DNA of 64,000 nt from Candidatus Heimdallarchaeum endolithica (GCA_021513715.1 CP084167.1:1318571-1382570), one strand, 5' to 3'. Positions 36,842 to 46,843 are shown, counted from the stretch's first letter. Notes: generated by a model from the letters alone, not told the origin. Translations and numbers: made by a program.

Positions 36842-38401
36842 ATGTTATCAAAAAATATTTTCTTGAAAAGAGAAATGTTTAACAAAAACTTGACCGATTT
36901 ATTTAACTTTGCTGAAATTGGTTTATACAGAATAGCTATAAAGCCAAAAATCGAGATCTTATTTTGCAATGAAGTGATTAAGAATATTCTCGGAATTCAT
37001 TATGAAAAAATTATAAATGACCCCTTAAAAATCAAAGATTTTCTATCTAAATCTTCTATTCATAAAATTAAAAAAAGTTTAAAAACTAAAGCAGATTTTA
37101 ATGAGATATTTTTAGAATGGGAGATAGACAAAGAAAAAATAATTTTGAGACATATCAATCATTTTGAATATACTGACTCAGGTGAAATTAAAGAAATTTT
37201 TGGCATGACACTAAATGAAACAGTTAATGTTCGATTATTAAATGAACTTGAAGATAATGAGAAAAGTTTGAAGATTCTAAACGAGCTTTCTTTAATCGAA
37301 AATAAAGCAAGAACAAAAGAGGAATATTTTCAATTTATGCTTGATTTATTAATAACTAAATTTAAATTTAATACAGGATGTGTGTATAAAAAATCTAATT
37401 ATAACTCTGAATTTATTTTAGTTTATGAATATAATTCTACAAAATACTTTAACAACTTTTCATTTAGCAGTCATGATAAAAAGAGTAAAGGTTTAAACAA
37501 ATTTTATTTTACAAATAAAATACAAAAAGATAGTTTTAATGATACCAACAGAATTTTTAATATAACTAACTCTAAATTCAAGTTTTTTGTTTCTATCCCT
37601 ATTATCTTTTCAAATTATCAATATGGTTTAGTTCTTTTAGTTGCAAATAGAAGAAATGTTTTATTCAAGCCAACATCAAAAGTAGAATTTTTGAAGAAAA
37701 TTCAATACTGCATTTCTTCTGCAATTATGCGATATATCCTTTCAGAGAATTTAATTTTACTAAATAGAAAAACAGCTGATATTAACAAAGAATTAGTAGA
37801 ATTTAATGAAACTGTTAGTCATGATATAAAAAATGGTCTATCATCTATAATTGGTTTTCTTGAGCTCTATGAATTGAAAAAGAATAGAGAGTTTTTAGAC
37901 AAAGTTTATTCAAAAATTGAGTATTTAACTAAAATACTTGAGAAAAATCTTGAATTAGCAAAAGCTGGTTACTCTGCTAAATTAAGAAAAGTTAAAAATT
38001 TTGAAGAGGTTATCAAAGAAGTTGCTGAAACCACCATTCCACATGGAATTGAGTATATTCAAGAAAATTTCACTATTGATCTCTTTTGTGATGAAGAAAA
38101 AATCAGACAAGTATTCACAAACATCTTTAATAACGCAGTTAAACATGGGAATCCAACAAAAATAATAGTTGAATTTATTGAAAGAAAAACAGAAGTATTG
38201 TTTATTGTCTCAAATAACGGAAAATCCATCCCTGAAGAGAATATGAGATTAATTTTCGATCATGGTTTTTCTACAAATGGTGATAGCACAGGTCTTGGTT
38301 TATCCATAGTAAAGAAGATTTTAGAAACACATAGTGGGACAATTACTGTTGAGTCTTCTCCAGAGAGGACTTCTTTCATCATTTGTTTACCCAAACAATA
38401 G
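36842..38401 (+). CDS. PAS/GAF sensor histidine kinase
   Basis: A 519-residue cytosolic kinase. Residues 10-125 form a weak PAS domain. Residues 145-300 form a GAF-like sensor region. The phosphoacceptor helix has TVSHDIKNGLSS with His327. The ATPase domain has a good N-box (FTNIFNNAVKHG), a G1 box altered to SNNGKSIPEE (Asn in place of the usual Asp), and a clear G2 box STGLGLSIVKK. The Asp-to-Asn change in G1 could reduce ATP binding. No response regulator is adjacent, so its partner may be the lone receiver at 7718. The ATG at 36872 is another possible start. Confidence 0.9.
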   Translation: MLSKNIFLKREMFNKNLTDLFNFAEIGLYRIAIKPKIEILFCNEVIKNILGIHYEKIINDPLKIKDFLSKSSIHKIKKSLKTKADFNEIFLEWEIDKEKIILRHINHFEYTDSGEIKEIFGMTLNETVNVRLLNELEDNEKSLKILNELSLIENKARTKEEYFQFMLDLLITKFKFNTGCVYKKSNYNSEFILVYEYNSTKYFNNFSFSSHDKKSKGLNKFYFTNKIQKDSFNDTNRIFNITNSKFKFFVSIPIIFSNYQYGLVLLVANRRNVLFKPTSKVEFLKKIQYCISSAIMRYILSENLILLNRKTADINKELVEFNETVSHDIKNGLSSIIGFLELYELKKNREFLDKVYSKIEYLTKILEKNLELAKAGYSAKLRKVKNFEEVIKEVAETTIPHGIEYIQENFTIDLFCDEEKIRQVFTNIFNNAVKHGNPTKIIVEFIERKTEVLFIVSNNGKSIPEENMRLIFDHGFSTNGDSTGLGLSIVKKILETHSGTITVESSPERTSFIICLPKQ

Positions 38402-38520
38402 ATTGGTTTTTCAAACTATGAGAGACTTTTATTCATCCTTAGAATTTTATATCACCATTTATTAACATAAGTTTAAAAAGTACGAAGTAAAGAATGTAAT
38501 AGAAAAAATATGAGGTAATA

Positions 38521-39513
38521 ATGATGCCAGAAGTTATAGATTGGTTAACTGGAAAGGGAGATGAAGTCATCTTTAGACACCCTCGGACAGAAATAAATTG
38601 GGGAGATACTGTTAATGTTCTTCCTAATCAATTAGCGATTTTTATTAAAGATGCTAAAGTTTACGATGTTTTAGAACCAGGAAGACACTTGATGAAAACT
38701 CAAAATATTCCACTTTTAACAAGAGCCCTTTCTGCTATTGTAGGATACGATAAGAATCCATTCCATTGCAGCGTAATTTTTGTTAATATGAGCCAGTTCC
38801 AAGGAAAATTTGGAGGAAGAAGTCAAACTAAAGAGCTTGCTCCACTACAATTCTTTGGAGACTATTTCTGGAAAATTAAAGATCCAAATCTCTTTGCTTT
38901 TGAGATTGCAGGAAATAGAAATATTTTCACTACTGCTTCTTTTAATGAATTTTTCAGAAATTTCTTTGTACAAGAGATTATGTCAGTATTGGCAGAAAAA
39001 AGTATAGTAGACATTCTTCAAGATCTTGAGTTAACAAGCAATGCAGTTGAAGATGCTGTTGCTCCTGAACTTGAAAAACTAGGAATAGAGTTGCTCAACT
39101 TAAAATTTGGTGGAATTGATACAACACCAGAATACAGAGACAGATTGTTCTGGATGAGAGCAGGTGTTGCACCAGAAAAAATACAACAATACTCTGGGAT
39201 GGCTAAAGTTGCTGAAAAGTTACCAGAAGGTGGAGGAGGAGGACTTGCAGGAGCAGTTGTAATGAACAATCTTTTCAGCCAAAATCAAGTCCAAAAAGCG
39301 GAAGAAATTAAATCTAGTGGAAATGTGGAAGAAGCATTTTTAACTTGTAATCAATGTGGAGCAACGTTTTCACCTTCAGCGAAATTCTGTCCTCAATGTG
39401 GAGATCCTACAGATGATGAGAAAAAAGGCAAAGTAAAATTTTGTCCTAACTGCGGTGCTCAAGCTAGTCCAACTGCGAAATTCTGTGGTTCATGTGGTTT
39501 CAAACTCAAGTAA
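38521..39513 (+). CDS. SPFH-domain protein with C-terminal double zinc ribbon
   Basis: A 330-residue protein. Residues 25-230 form an SPFH/Band-7-like domain of the virion-core/YdjI-like group (DVLEPGRHLMKTQNIP, later LGIELLNLKFGGID). A glycine-rich hinge (GGGGGLAG) near residue 240 precedes two zinc ribbons: CNQCG with CPQCG, and CPNCG with CGSCG. SPFH proteins form oligomeric membrane-associated scaffolds. No membrane helix is seen. The fusion of SPFH with a double zinc ribbon is known across bacteria and archaea. The start is the first ATG at 38521. Confidence 0.88.
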   Translation: MMPEVIDWLTGKGDEVIFRHPRTEINWGDTVNVLPNQLAIFIKDAKVYDVLEPGRHLMKTQNIPLLTRALSAIVGYDKNPFHCSVIFVNMSQFQGKFGGRSQTKELAPLQFFGDYFWKIKDPNLFAFEIAGNRNIFTTASFNEFFRNFFVQEIMSVLAEKSIVDILQDLELTSNAVEDAVAPELEKLGIELLNLKFGGIDTTPEYRDRLFWMRAGVAPEKIQQYSGMAKVAEKLPEGGGGGLAGAVVMNNLFSQNQVQKAEEIKSSGNVEEAFLTCNQCGATFSPSAKFCPQCGDPTDDEKKGKVKFCPNCGAQASPTAKFCGSCGFKLK

Positions 39514-39591
39514 CCAAATAATTATAATTTACTTTTCTTATCTTTTTTAGACTGTATACTCCACTCACATTGGTAACAAATAAATAGAAGT

Positions 39592-40549
39592 GGGTTACGT
39601 GGGTAAGTGATTAAATATGAATAAGACCGAACGTAACCTGGAGAAACTAAGAAAAATTGTAGTTAAAAAAGCTTTGGATGGAGAGAAGATAAAAGAGATA
39701 GCTCACAAGTATATGGTGAGTAGGAAGTTTGTGTATAAGTGGTTGAAGAGGTTCAGAGAGAACCCTGAAGGAGAATGGTGGAAAGATAGATCCTCCAGAC
39801 CAAAAACTATACACAGGAAAGTGGATGAGGAGTTAAAAGAGAGGATAAGGGAGTTAAGAATAAAACAAGGAATGAATGTGGAGAAGATAGCTTATTTGTT
39901 GAAGAGAGAAGGAAAAGCACTCTCTCAGACGACAGTGACGAAAGTAATAAAAGAGTTAGGTCTTCCTTTATGGGTCAATAGAAAAAAGAGGAAGAGACCT
40001 CGATACAAGAGTTTTGAACGTCAAAAACCTAACGAACTCTGGCAAATAGATGTGAAAGGACCATTCTGGGTAGAAGAACAGGGACAACATCTCCATCTCA
40101 TAACCTTGATAGACGACCACTCACGATTCTGTCTGGGAGCTAAATTCCACCCTTTTGCACCAAAAAAAGAGCAGATAATAAATCTACTAGAGGAAGCAAT
40201 AAAAGAGTACGGTTACCCCGAGTCTATCCTCACGGACAATGGAGCACTCTTCTCTTCCGTTAGAGGAGGAACAAGTACCTTCTCCCGTTGGTGTCAAACA
40301 GAAGGAATAAAACACATCAGAGCTAGAGTTTTTCACCCCGAAACATGTGGAAAAGTAGAAAGACTACATGGGACCCAACAATCATCCGTGAGATGGAAAG
40401 ATTAGGTCTAAAATACTGCAACGCAGATCTCTCCTACTACCGCTCTTACTACAATTTTAGTCGTCCTCACCAATCTCTTAACTTCCTCACCCCAGGAGAA
40501 AGATTTATGAATCACCCCTATGTTTCTCTAGTACCCAAAAGTGTAACCC
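39592..40549. mobile_element. IS481-like insertion sequence with disrupted transposase
   Basis: A 958-bp element with short inverted ends GGGTTAC (39592-39598) and GTAACCC (40543-40549), flanked by the 4-bp direct repeat AAGT (39588-39591 and 40550-40553). It carries one transposase gene split by a frameshift. The GC content exceeds the neighbours. It sits between the SPFH gene and the prepilin gene and breaks no recognised frame. Confidence 0.8.
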
Positions 40550-40560
40550 AAGTCTATTGA
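39617..40560 (+). pseudogene. IS481-type transposase, frameshifted
   Basis: Two overlapping frames, 39617-40405 and 40345-40560, make up one IS481/integrase-core transposase of about 310 residues. The N-terminal 60 residues form a helix-turn-helix (YMVSRKFVYKWLKRF). The DDE core has Asp in LWQIDVKG, Asp in ILTDNGALFSS and Glu in CGKVERLHGT. The frame breaks just after HGT. Deleting five bases near 40372-40380 would restore HGTIIREMERL, which runs on into the NFSRPHQSLNFLTPGE block typical of the family C-terminus. The reading overruns the right inverted end by a few codons. It is probably inactive unless the shift is programmed. Confidence 0.82.
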
Positions 40561-40663
40561 GTAAACACTTATCTTTTTTAGACAAAAAAATTTTTCTTCA
40601 TTACAAGTAAATAGTTTGAAAATTTATTTCTAAAAAAAAAGATGACAAAAAAATGTGGGAAAA

Positions 40664-42475
40664 TTATAAAGTAAAAGTGAAGTCTTCCCAACCATCTAAT
40701 TCTTCTATATAGAACGAAAAAGTGAACGTTTTTCCAACTACTTTATCATTCTCCTCAAACAGTATATTCAATTTAATTGATTGGCCGCTAGTTATAACTA
40801 CACCTAAACCATCTCTAACAGGATGTTCTACGTCTTCATCATATGGAGAGCTTGAACCATCCAACCATGTAACATCAGTACTATCAGTAATTTCATATAC
40901 ATCTGTTATTTGGGTGTCAGGGCTCCATGAAAACTTTATTTTTGTTACTGTTACATCTGTTAAGAGCATATTTTCCATGTAGAACCATACTTCTCCTCTT
41001 GAATAGAATAGGCCCAAAATTCTTTCACCATCTTTACCTCCTTCTCCAGAGAATGTAAATACAACATTCTCTATTGAGATAAAGATTTCATCATAGTTGG
41101 AATTACCTGGGTTTCCAGTATCATCATATACTATCACTGTCATTGAATAGTTACCATCAGCAAGTTGATAAGTATTAAATTCTAGTGTCCATTTCTTTGT
41201 GTTAGTGTTATAAGTAGCGTCAATATCTCCATCAACTAGTTCAAATGAGAAAGTATAACCTGTAAAATTCATAAATACTATATCAAAGTAATTCTCGTTT
41301 ATCCCTGATGGGTCTGATGCATATACTTCAATTGTTATAGTAGCAGATAAATCCCAAGATTCATTTGCTGGAGTAATTATATTGACTGTTGGTCCATTAT
41401 TGTCCTCTAGATTAAACGATCTTCCAGCAATATTTACATTACCTGCTTCATCCACAACACGTAAGGTGAAAGTATATTGATCTTCTGGGAGATTAGATGT
41501 TTCTGTTCCTGACATAATATATTCTCTTGTGGTTTTTGTTATTCCTTCGATTGTTGTACCAGCAGAAGGATAGATATCTCCTTCTATAATTAGTTCTTGT
41601 AGATATAACCCTGCTCCATCAATGGTAAGAACCCAAGACACGTTTACTGCTTGCCCCTGATTTACTGTGATAATACCTGATGTTGTATCATTCAGATATA
41701 GAGTTATCCCTATTGCATTATTATCTATTCCAAATAAATAGGTCTGCTCTATTGACTGATTGAGTGTATCATTTGTCTTAAACACTAATTTATAGTCATT
41801 GTCATCTGGATATAGACTAGTATTGATGTTTTGAGTTATATCTTGGTCTAGAGCAATTGCTGTATCATCAGGATAATAGAAGTCATAAGTTACTGCAGAA
41901 GCTTTAAATCCTCCCGTAGATACTGCTTGAGGATCAAGTATTCCACTTGTCCAACTATTATTTACTGGATTTATAACTGTTAAACTTAATGGTTCAATAG
42001 TATTAACATACTTCAAGTTATCTTCAGCAAGTACAAAAGAACCATCAATTAATGTTACTCTTATGCGGAAAGTATTGTCTCCCAATCTTATTAAAGGAAC
42101 AGGGTTGAACGATACTGCTATATCAATTCGCTCTGAGACATCTACTTCTAAGGGATAAACTGCTCCAACAAGAGACGAACTATTTACATAAGCGTTACTA
42201 TATTCAATATTTTGTATTGTAATATTTATTTTAGATATGACTGCCTGAGCAGTTCCTGTATTTTGCAATGTGATGTAAGTTATATCTACTGCGTCATCTG
42301 AGTTAGTATCAAACCATTGGGCAGTGATTATAGAAATAGACGCGCTTCCTTGTATCATTGGGACAACTAAGAAATAGACCAGTGAACCAGCTACAACTAC
42401 TAAACTAATAAGCAAAATTGTTGCAATGACAGGAGAAACAGCTTTTCTTCTTTTTAATAATTTTATAAGCTTCAA
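40664..42475 (-). CDS. Large surface protein with type IV prepilin signal
   Basis: A 603-residue protein. The N-terminus is a class III (prepilin/archaellin) signal: basic LLKRRKA followed by the hydrophobic helix beginning VSPVIATILL, with likely cleavage between Ala and Val. The rest is extracellular beta-sandwich modules: an N-terminal domain resembling archaeal pilin/DUF1628 (about 45-150), then Ig-like repeats with ADPSGI and DDTGNPG turns around 240-480, and a C-terminal domain to 603. It is far longer than ordinary pilins (100-200 residues). It is likely assembled by type IV pilus machinery as an adhesin or minor pilin. No assembly gene is nearby. Confidence 0.82.
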   Translation of the reverse strand: MKLIKLLKRRKAVSPVIATILLISLVVVAGSLVYFLVVPMIQGSASISIITAQWFDTNSDDAVDITYITLQNTGTAQAVISKINITIQNIEYSNAYVNSSSLVGAVYPLEVDVSERIDIAVSFNPVPLIRLGDNTFRIRVTLIDGSFVLAEDNLKYVNTIEPLSLTVINPVNNSWTSGILDPQAVSTGGFKASAVTYDFYYPDDTAIALDQDITQNINTSLYPDDNDYKLVFKTNDTLNQSIEQTYLFGIDNNAIGITLYLNDTTSGIITVNQGQAVNVSWVLTIDGAGLYLQELIIEGDIYPSAGTTIEGITKTTREYIMSGTETSNLPEDQYTFTLRVVDEAGNVNIAGRSFNLEDNNGPTVNIITPANESWDLSATITIEVYASDPSGINENYFDIVFMNFTGYTFSFELVDGDIDATYNTNTKKWTLEFNTYQLADGNYSMTVIVYDDTGNPGNSNYDEIFISIENVVFTFSGEGGKDGERILGLFYSRGEVWFYMENMLLTDVTVTKIKFSWSPDTQITDVYEITDSTDVTWLDGSSSPYDEDVEHPVRDGLGVVITSGQSIKLNILFEENDKVVGKTFTFSFYIEELDGWEDFTFTL

Positions 42476-42616
42476 TTTTATTTACCTCTTTCAATACTAT
42501 ATTTTTCTCTACCTATATGATTTATTTTACTCTATATATATTTTAGCCTAAATTAGAGATTCTAAATATTAGTTTATTATTAATCCTTATAAGTAGTATT
42601 TTCGTGCTAGTACATA

Positions 42617-43381
42617 ATGAAAAATGAAAACTTTTTTCCCACAATTCAATCAGCAATCGATTATGATAATTTTATTAATTGGAATAAAAGGTTAGAAAGA
42701 GAAATTCCCTTCCTTTTGAGGTTTTTAGAAAATGGGACTATATTAGATATCGCTTGTGGTTCTGGAAGACACGCTATAGTTCTTTCAGAAAAAGGATTTA
42801 AAGTTGTAGGGATTGATTACTCTGAAAATATTATCAAAATTGCCAATGATATTTCAAAAAATGTAAATAATGTTGAGTTTTTTGTTGTTGACGCCACAAG
42901 TTCAAAATTAAAGGATTTTTTCTTAAGTAAAGGAAATAAATCCTTTGATAATACCATAATTTTAGGAAATTCTATTGCAAATATGGGGAGTTTAGAAAAA
43001 GCAAAAAAAGTTATTGAAAACATTTATAGTATTTTAAAAGAAGGAGGTAAATTTATCACACAAACGATAAATAGACCAATAGAACCTTACTTTTTACCTT
43101 TAAGGAAACTTAAAAGAGGTATAATGCAAAGAATAATGTTTCCAATTTCAAATTTTCAAGAAGAATATAATGTTGAGTTACATTTCAAGTTAATTGATAC
43201 ATACAATCTTTCTTATTTAGAAACAAAGATAGATAGACTTTACATGTTTTCTGCTAAAGAATTCGAAAAATTAGTGGAAAGTGTAGGTTTCAAAGTTATC
43301 AAAAAATTCAGTGGATTTAACTATGAGCCTTTCTCTTCTGAGGAAACAAAAACTGTTGTTTGGATTTTTGAGAAGAACTAA
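42617..43381 (+). CDS. SAM-dependent methyltransferase
   Basis: A 254-residue class I methyltransferase. Motif I is LDIACGSGRHA (near residue 40), motif II has VVGIDYSENI, and motif IV is DNTIILGNSIANM. The post-I acidic residue (Asp in GIDYS) binds the ribose of SAM. The C-terminal 90 residues form a lid-like substrate part. The acceptor is unknown. It stands 58 bases before hypB on the same strand. Confidence 0.88.
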   Translation: MKNENFFPTIQSAIDYDNFINWNKRLEREIPFLLRFLENGTILDIACGSGRHAIVLSEKGFKVVGIDYSENIIKIANDISKNVNNVEFFVVDATSSKLKDFFLSKGNKSFDNTIILGNSIANMGSLEKAKKVIENIYSILKEGGKFITQTINRPIEPYFLPLRKLKRGIMQRIMFPISNFQEEYNVELHFKLIDTYNLSYLETKIDRLYMFSAKEFEKLVESVGFKVIKKFSGFNYEPFSSEETKTVVWIFEKN

Positions 43382-43438
43382 TTAATAGTCAAATCAATTA
43401 ACTTAAAAGAGCATTGAAATTTATTCAATTGAAAAAAA

Positions 43439-44089
43439 ATGACTCAAGAAAAAAAAGTTTCTGTAAAGAAAAAAGCGTATGTTTTAAACGATGAACTTGC
43501 AGATAAAATTCGTCAAGAGATGAAAGCTAAAAATAAACGCTTTTTCAATGTAATGGGTTCTATTGGAGCAGGAAAAACTGCTATTCTTGAACAAATAGCT
43601 GAAAAGTTATCTAAAAAATATAAAGTATTTGTTATTAACGGAGATGTAGCAACCACAATTGATGCAGATAGAATCGCAGAGCATGGTGCAAAAACAGTTC
43701 AAATTAATACTGGAGGAGGTTGTCATCTCAACGCTCAACTTATTCAAAATGAACTTTCTAAGATTAATATTGACGATTACGACATTTTCTTTGCAGAGAA
43801 TGTAGGCAACTTAATCTGTCCAGCTAATTGGGATGTTGGTGCAGAACTAAACATAGTAGTAGTAAGCATTACAGAGGGACAATATGTTGTTAAAAAGCAC
43901 CCTATTATGTTTAAAGGAGCTGATATTGCTCTTATAAATAAATGTGACCTTAACATACCTGGCTTTGATGCTGATACTCTTGTAAAAGACTGTTCTATGA
44001 TTAAATCTGATATGAAGGTACTTAAAACAAGCGCTGTGACTGGAGAAGGAATAGAAGAGTTAATTGCCACTTTAGGTATAGAATTATAA
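43439..44089 (+). CDS. hypB: HypB, GTPase for hydrogenase nickel insertion
   Basis: A 216-residue SIMIBI-class GTPase. The P-loop GSIGAGKT lies at residues 40-47, with VINGDVATTIDADRI for the switch region, the metal/dimer motif GGGCHLNA, and NKCD for guanine recognition. There is no histidine-rich N-terminal nickel store, as in many archaeal HypBs. HypB works with HypA to deliver nickel to [NiFe]-hydrogenase. hypA follows after 13 bases. No hydrogenase structural gene or other hyp gene is in the window. Confidence 0.95.
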   Translation: MTQEKKVSVKKKAYVLNDELADKIRQEMKAKNKRFFNVMGSIGAGKTAILEQIAEKLSKKYKVFVINGDVATTIDADRIAEHGAKTVQINTGGGCHLNAQLIQNELSKINIDDYDIFFAENVGNLICPANWDVGAELNIVVVSITEGQYVVKKHPIMFKGADIALINKCDLNIPGFDADTLVKDCSMIKSDMKVLKTSAVTGEGIEELIATLGIEL

Positions 44090-44102
44090 AGGGATAATAT
44101 AA

Positions 44103-44519
44103 ATGCATGAATATAGCTTAGCATCTGCAATAGTTGAACAAGTTGAAAAAATAGCTTTAGAACACAAAGCTGTAAAAGTCAAGAAAATAATAGTTTCTGC
44201 AAGTCCTTATGAACTTATTATTCCTGAGCTTTTGTATGGTGCATATGAAATCATTGTTTCAGAAAATGAAATGTTTAAAGGTTCAACTTTAGAATATATA
44301 GTACAAAAAGCTGAAATTACTTGTTTAGACTGTGGTTATCAAGGAGAACCTGATGAAGAAGGAGATCCTGAATTTGCATATAATTTCAAGTGTCCTAAAT
44401 GCGGAGGAAGAGATACACACATTAACATGAAGAGTATGGTCATTGAATCAATTGATCTTGAAATCCCTTCAGAAACAGAAGAACAAGAGAAGAAAAAAGA
44501 AGAGAATATTGTTAATTAA
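44103..44519 (+). CDS. hypA: HypA, nickel metallochaperone
   Basis: A 138-residue protein. The N-terminal MHEYSL with His2 is the nickel site, and the structural zinc site is CLDC (Cys74, Cys77) with CPKC (Cys97, Cys100). A charged tail of about 20 residues extends past the usual end. HypA passes nickel to the hydrogenase large subunit with HypB. The order hypB-hypA is the reverse of the common bacterial order. The last 8 bases overlap the convergent methyltransferase gene. Confidence 0.95.
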   Translation: MHEYSLASAIVEQVEKIALEHKAVKVKKIIVSASPYELIIPELLYGAYEIIVSENEMFKGSTLEYIVQKAEITCLDCGYQGEPDEEGDPEFAYNFKCPKCGGRDTHINMKSMVIESIDLEIPSETEEQEKKKEENIVN

Positions 44520-45270
44520 AATAGATAAAACGTAGAACAGCTCTAGCTGAAGTTGTTATTTCCTCTTTAAGATCAATTTTTTCTTTTTTAATAAAATAGT
44601 CTAAAGAATTGATTGCTTTTTTGTGAACTTTATAAGGAACACTCCAAAATCTAGAAAGAACTTGATCTTTTATTATTGTGTAGATTTTCTCCAACCTTAA
44701 TTTAGCACTAATTTCTTTGTTTTTTATTAGTTGTGCGCCCCATTTTTCTAGTTTTTCTTCTATTTTATCGATAGAATTGCATGATATAAAACAATTATTT
44801 TTTTCTAGTTCATTTATATAATAGGCAACAATAACGTTATCATACAAACTTGTGTATAAATCTCCAATACAAACATGCTTTGAAACTGCTTTTAACTGTG
44901 TATAAAACTTCGTGATTGGCTTAACAAACTGTATAGTATGTATCATCGAGACCAAGTCAAAAGAATGGATGAAAGGTATTTCTAAAGCATTAGCCACACA
45001 AGTGTAAACAGTTCTATTTCTTTCTTTAGCAACTTTCAACATTTCTTTATTTATATCAATCCCGTACAATTCTACATTTTTTGACCAAAGAGAAAGTTCT
45101 GCTCTTCCTGTTCCTATTCCAATACTTAATAGAGAATATCTTTTCTTTTCTCCACAATTAGTTTTCAAATAATTAGTGACTTCATTTCTAAAAAAAAGTA
45201 AAAGTTCTACTGGTACAGGACGAGTTTCGTCATATACAGACGCTATTTGATTAAATTTATGTGAATTCAT
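44512..45270 (-). CDS. SAM-dependent methyltransferase
   Basis: A 252-residue class I methyltransferase. Motif I is LSIGIGTGRAELS near residue 50, followed by LYGIDINKEML. The start is the ATG at 45270, which overlaps the TGA of the upstream M24 peptidase gene as ATGA, so the two are translationally coupled; a TTG at 45282 would be inside the upstream gene. The C-terminal half is helical, with basic residues. The acceptor is unknown. Confidence 0.87.
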   Translation of the reverse strand: MNSHKFNQIASVYDETRPVPVELLLFFRNEVTNYLKTNCGEKKRYSLLSIGIGTGRAELSLWSKNVELYGIDINKEMLKVAKERNRTVYTCVANALEIPFIHSFDLVSMIHTIQFVKPITKFYTQLKAVSKHVCIGDLYTSLYDNVIVAYYINELEKNNCFISCNSIDKIEEKLEKWGAQLIKNKEISAKLRLEKIYTIIKDQVLSRFWSVPYKVHKKAINSLDYFIKKEKIDLKEEITTSARAVLRFIYFN

Positions 45271-46361
45271 TTCTTTTCCCAAAAGATACGATCAAATTCG
45301 TAGATTCTTTCACTTTTATCTTTTCTCACTATCAAATCATCCTCGATTCTTATACCAAATTTTCCAGGCAAATAGATCCCTGGCTCATCAGTATGAACAT
45401 TTCCATCCATTAGGGGCTGTTTATTTCCCTTAACAATATATGGATGTTCATGTACTTCTAATCCCAATCCATGTCCAAGTCTATGAGTGAAATATTTTCC
45501 ATATCCTGCCTCATCTATAATCTTTCTTGCTTCAAAATCTACTTGCTCTGCAGGAACACCTTCTTTGGATGCCTCTAATGCTTTATCATTTGCTTTTTGA
45601 ACTATATCGTATATTTCTAAAAACTTGCTAGAAGGCTTAGAAAATGTAGTTGTTATAGTAATATCGGAAAAATATCTATCACAACTTGTTCCAGAATCGA
45701 TTAATATAACTGAATCTTCTCTCAGTTTCTTAGCTGATGCGCTACTATGAGGAATAGCGCTACTTTCATCAAATTGAATCAATGCCCAACTTGGTTCTCC
45801 AGAGATTTCACTCATTTTTTTTATAAGTTGGTTTTGAACTTCAATTTCAGTCATTCCTGGTTCTATTTCGTTTAAAAGAGTTTCAACAGATTTAACTGTA
45901 AATTCAGATGCTTTTCTAATTCTCTCGATCTCTGCATCAGTTTTACGTCCTCTCATATCATTGAATATAGCTGCAGCATTAAGAAAGTCTGAATTTGGGA
46001 ATATTTCCTTAAATTTGAGGAAATTCTCAAAACGAGTAGTAGATTCAAGTGAAATCATCTTTGGCATGAAATCTAATGTTTCCTTTAATTTCAGATATGG
46101 ATCCTCATCTTCTTTCCAACCCACTACATTCTTTATATTTGTAGAATTTTGCATGCGTTCCACTTCAAATTCTGGTGCAATAAGTAATGGTTCTTTATCT
46201 AGAACAATTGCAGCACAGATCAATCTCTCTCGCATATCTAAAAATCCTTTAAATAGATAACCGAAGTTCACAGAAGGCGTTAATAGAATCAAATCAACAT
46301 TTTCTTTTTCCATTAATTTTTTAGTTTGTTCTAATCTTTTTCTATAATTTAGAGGTTGCAC
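45267..46361 (-). CDS. M24-family metallopeptidase (Xaa-Pro aminopeptidase/prolidase-like)
   Basis: A 364-residue peptidase. Residues 1-130 form the creatinase-like N-domain. The catalytic pita-bread domain has the five metal ligands in order: Asp in LIDSGTSCD, Asp in YFSDITITTT, His in HRLGHGLGLEVHEHP, Glu in DEPGIYL and Glu in RIEDDLIV. These enzymes remove residues preceding proline from peptides. Length fits archaeal PepQ-type members. It is translationally coupled (ATGA) to the downstream methyltransferase. Confidence 0.93.
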   Translation of the reverse strand: MQPLNYRKRLEQTKKLMEKENVDLILLTPSVNFGYLFKGFLDMRERLICAAIVLDKEPLLIAPEFEVERMQNSTNIKNVVGWKEDEDPYLKLKETLDFMPKMISLESTTRFENFLKFKEIFPNSDFLNAAAIFNDMRGRKTDAEIERIRKASEFTVKSVETLLNEIEPGMTEIEVQNQLIKKMSEISGEPSWALIQFDESSAIPHSSASAKKLREDSVILIDSGTSCDRYFSDITITTTFSKPSSKFLEIYDIVQKANDKALEASKEGVPAEQVDFEARKIIDEAGYGKYFTHRLGHGLGLEVHEHPYIVKGNKQPLMDGNVHTDEPGIYLPGKFGIRIEDDLIVRKDKSERIYEFDRIFWEKK

Positions 46362-46444
46362 AATCAGAAATAAAAATTTGTTCTAAAAAATCTTTCCTTT
46401 AACAAACTAGTGTCTATTTTACCTAAATCAATTACAATATAGAA

Positions 46445-46843
46445 TCAAAAAATTTCCCCTTTTTCTTTCAAAAAAGATTCCACCTCATTTAAGAATGACT
46501 CTAATTTATCACTAACACTCATTTCCTTGGCTTTTTCTTTAAGTTCTTCTCTATTTATAATCTCCATCCCTTCTTTGTAATAAATACTACAATGAGTCTG
46601 TTCATCAAATTCCTCAAAATCATTCAATGTTGCATCGAAATTATTGCTTTTTAAAAAATTGACGAAATCTTCTCTGTCTAGTTTTGTATGATCGACGATA
46701 ATATCAATATCCATTGTTAATCGGGCTCTTCCAAGAATCAAAACAGAGACACCGCCGACTATTACATATGGAACATTACGTGAGTTGAAATATTCAACTA
46801 AGACTTTCAAACTTTCTGATATTGGATCATTCAATCTAATCAT
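46445..46843 (-). CDS. Nucleotidyltransferase-fold protein (DUF6036/MNT-like)
   Basis: A 132-residue protein. The motif VIVGGVSVLILGRARLTMDIDIIVD is the nucleotidyltransferase GG...DxD signature; the two acidic residues bind metal. The size and layout resemble the small NTases found as antitoxin or toxin partners (MNT or AbiEii-like). Its 5' end overlaps the preceding 61-residue gene by 8 bases, so the two act as a unit. A toxin-antitoxin role is inference. Confidence 0.78.
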   Translation of the reverse strand: MIRLNDPISESLKVLVEYFNSRNVPYVIVGGVSVLILGRARLTMDIDIIVDHTKLDREDFVNFLKSNNFDATLNDFEEFDEQTHCSIYYKEGMEIINREELKEKAKEMSVSDKLESFLNEVESFLKEKGEIF

